Shown here: positions 5,319-5,348 of the stretch, piece after piece
Position numbering within the stretch: the first letter of the stretch is position 1
Layout: each line of letters starts with the position of its first letter
NCBI GenBank assembly: GCA_900767815.1
Contig: CAAGAM010000168.1
Coordinates: 1 to 5,348 of the forward strand
Origin: Clostridia bacterium
GTDB taxonomy: Bacteria > Bacillota > Clostridia > Christensenellales > Borkfalkiaceae
Length of the DNA: 5,348 nucleotides
Direction of reading: 5' to 3'
Position numbers and translations under genes: made by a program
Notes under the pieces: model-generated
Seen by the model: only the letters and a program-made list of their open reading frames with translations
Database searches by the model: none
What the model was told of the DNA's origin: nothing

Positions 5319-5348
5319 AAGTTGCCGCGTCGTTTCACGCACCGAAGA
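5319..5348. repeat. Direct repeat, copy 2 (runs to the window edge)
   Basis: This second copy of the 5169-5199 sequence begins exactly 150 nt after the first. It has lost the internal self-complementarity of copy 1 (ACGCACCG in place of CGCGCAACG). Instead it can pair with the sequence just before it: AACGACGGCAA (5306-5316) against TTGCCGCGTCGTT (5322-5334) with a 2-nt bulge. The element may continue beyond the window. Confidence 0.7.

Larger units (their letters stand above)
5009..5348. other. 340-bp region without a convincing gene
   Basis: From left to right it holds the glycosyltransferase leader (about 5009-5053), its promoter and palindrome (5060-5088), an AT-rich stretch with no clear signal (about 5089-5168), and the repeat-bearing structured block (5169-5348). 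Confidence 0.7.

Noticed and set aside
5169..5348. CRISPR array
   Set aside because: There are only two imperfect repeat copies, separated by about 119 nt, far longer than CRISPR spacers, and no cas genes.

Overview
The window reads as a piece of ordinary bacterial chromosome, most likely from a low-to-mid GC member of the Bacillota, perhaps an uncultured gut-type Clostridia. This rests on consensus sigma-A promoters with 17-bp spacers, AGGAG/GGAG ribosome binding sites, hairpin-plus-U terminators and the protein sequences. The lineage is an inference; there is no rRNA or other definitive marker.

Layout. A perfect 34-bp palindrome at the left edge (1-34) probably works as a terminator. It is followed by three genes on the minus strand. 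Read in their direction of transcription they are: arginyl-tRNA synthetase argS (2804 to 1104), a HAD-family phosphoglycolate-phosphatase-like hydrolase (1053 to 391), and a 79-residue uncharacterised membrane protein (311 to 72). The first two are 50 nt apart and probably co-transcribed. The small membrane gene has a promoter-like sequence at the end of the phosphatase gene and a hairpin in its leader, so it may be partly independent. The 182-bp gap at 2805-2986 holds back-to-back promoters for argS and for ychF (2987-4084, plus strand), a ribosome-associated P-loop NTPase. A perfect 16-bp stem terminator (4147-4183) separates ychF from a convergent family-8 glycosyltransferase gene (5008 to 4193), which has an exact TTGACA-17-TATAAT promoter with a small palindrome inside its spacer.

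The right end (5009-5348) has no convincing gene. It contains the glycosyltransferase leader and promoter and a structured stretch from about 5169 onwards. That stretch carries an imperfect 30-nt direct repeat with a 150-nt period, and the second copy runs off the end of the window. It is the least explained part and could be the edge of a tandem or interspersed repeat family.

Functionally, argS and ychF both serve translation, which fits their shared divergent control region. The phosphatase is a metabolite-repair or housekeeping enzyme, and the glycosyltransferase probably acts on a cell-surface glycan. I see no CRISPR array, phage module, toxin-antitoxin pair, transposase, tRNA or rRNA. 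The window is mostly housekeeping, and the unusual signals lie in its intergenic DNA.
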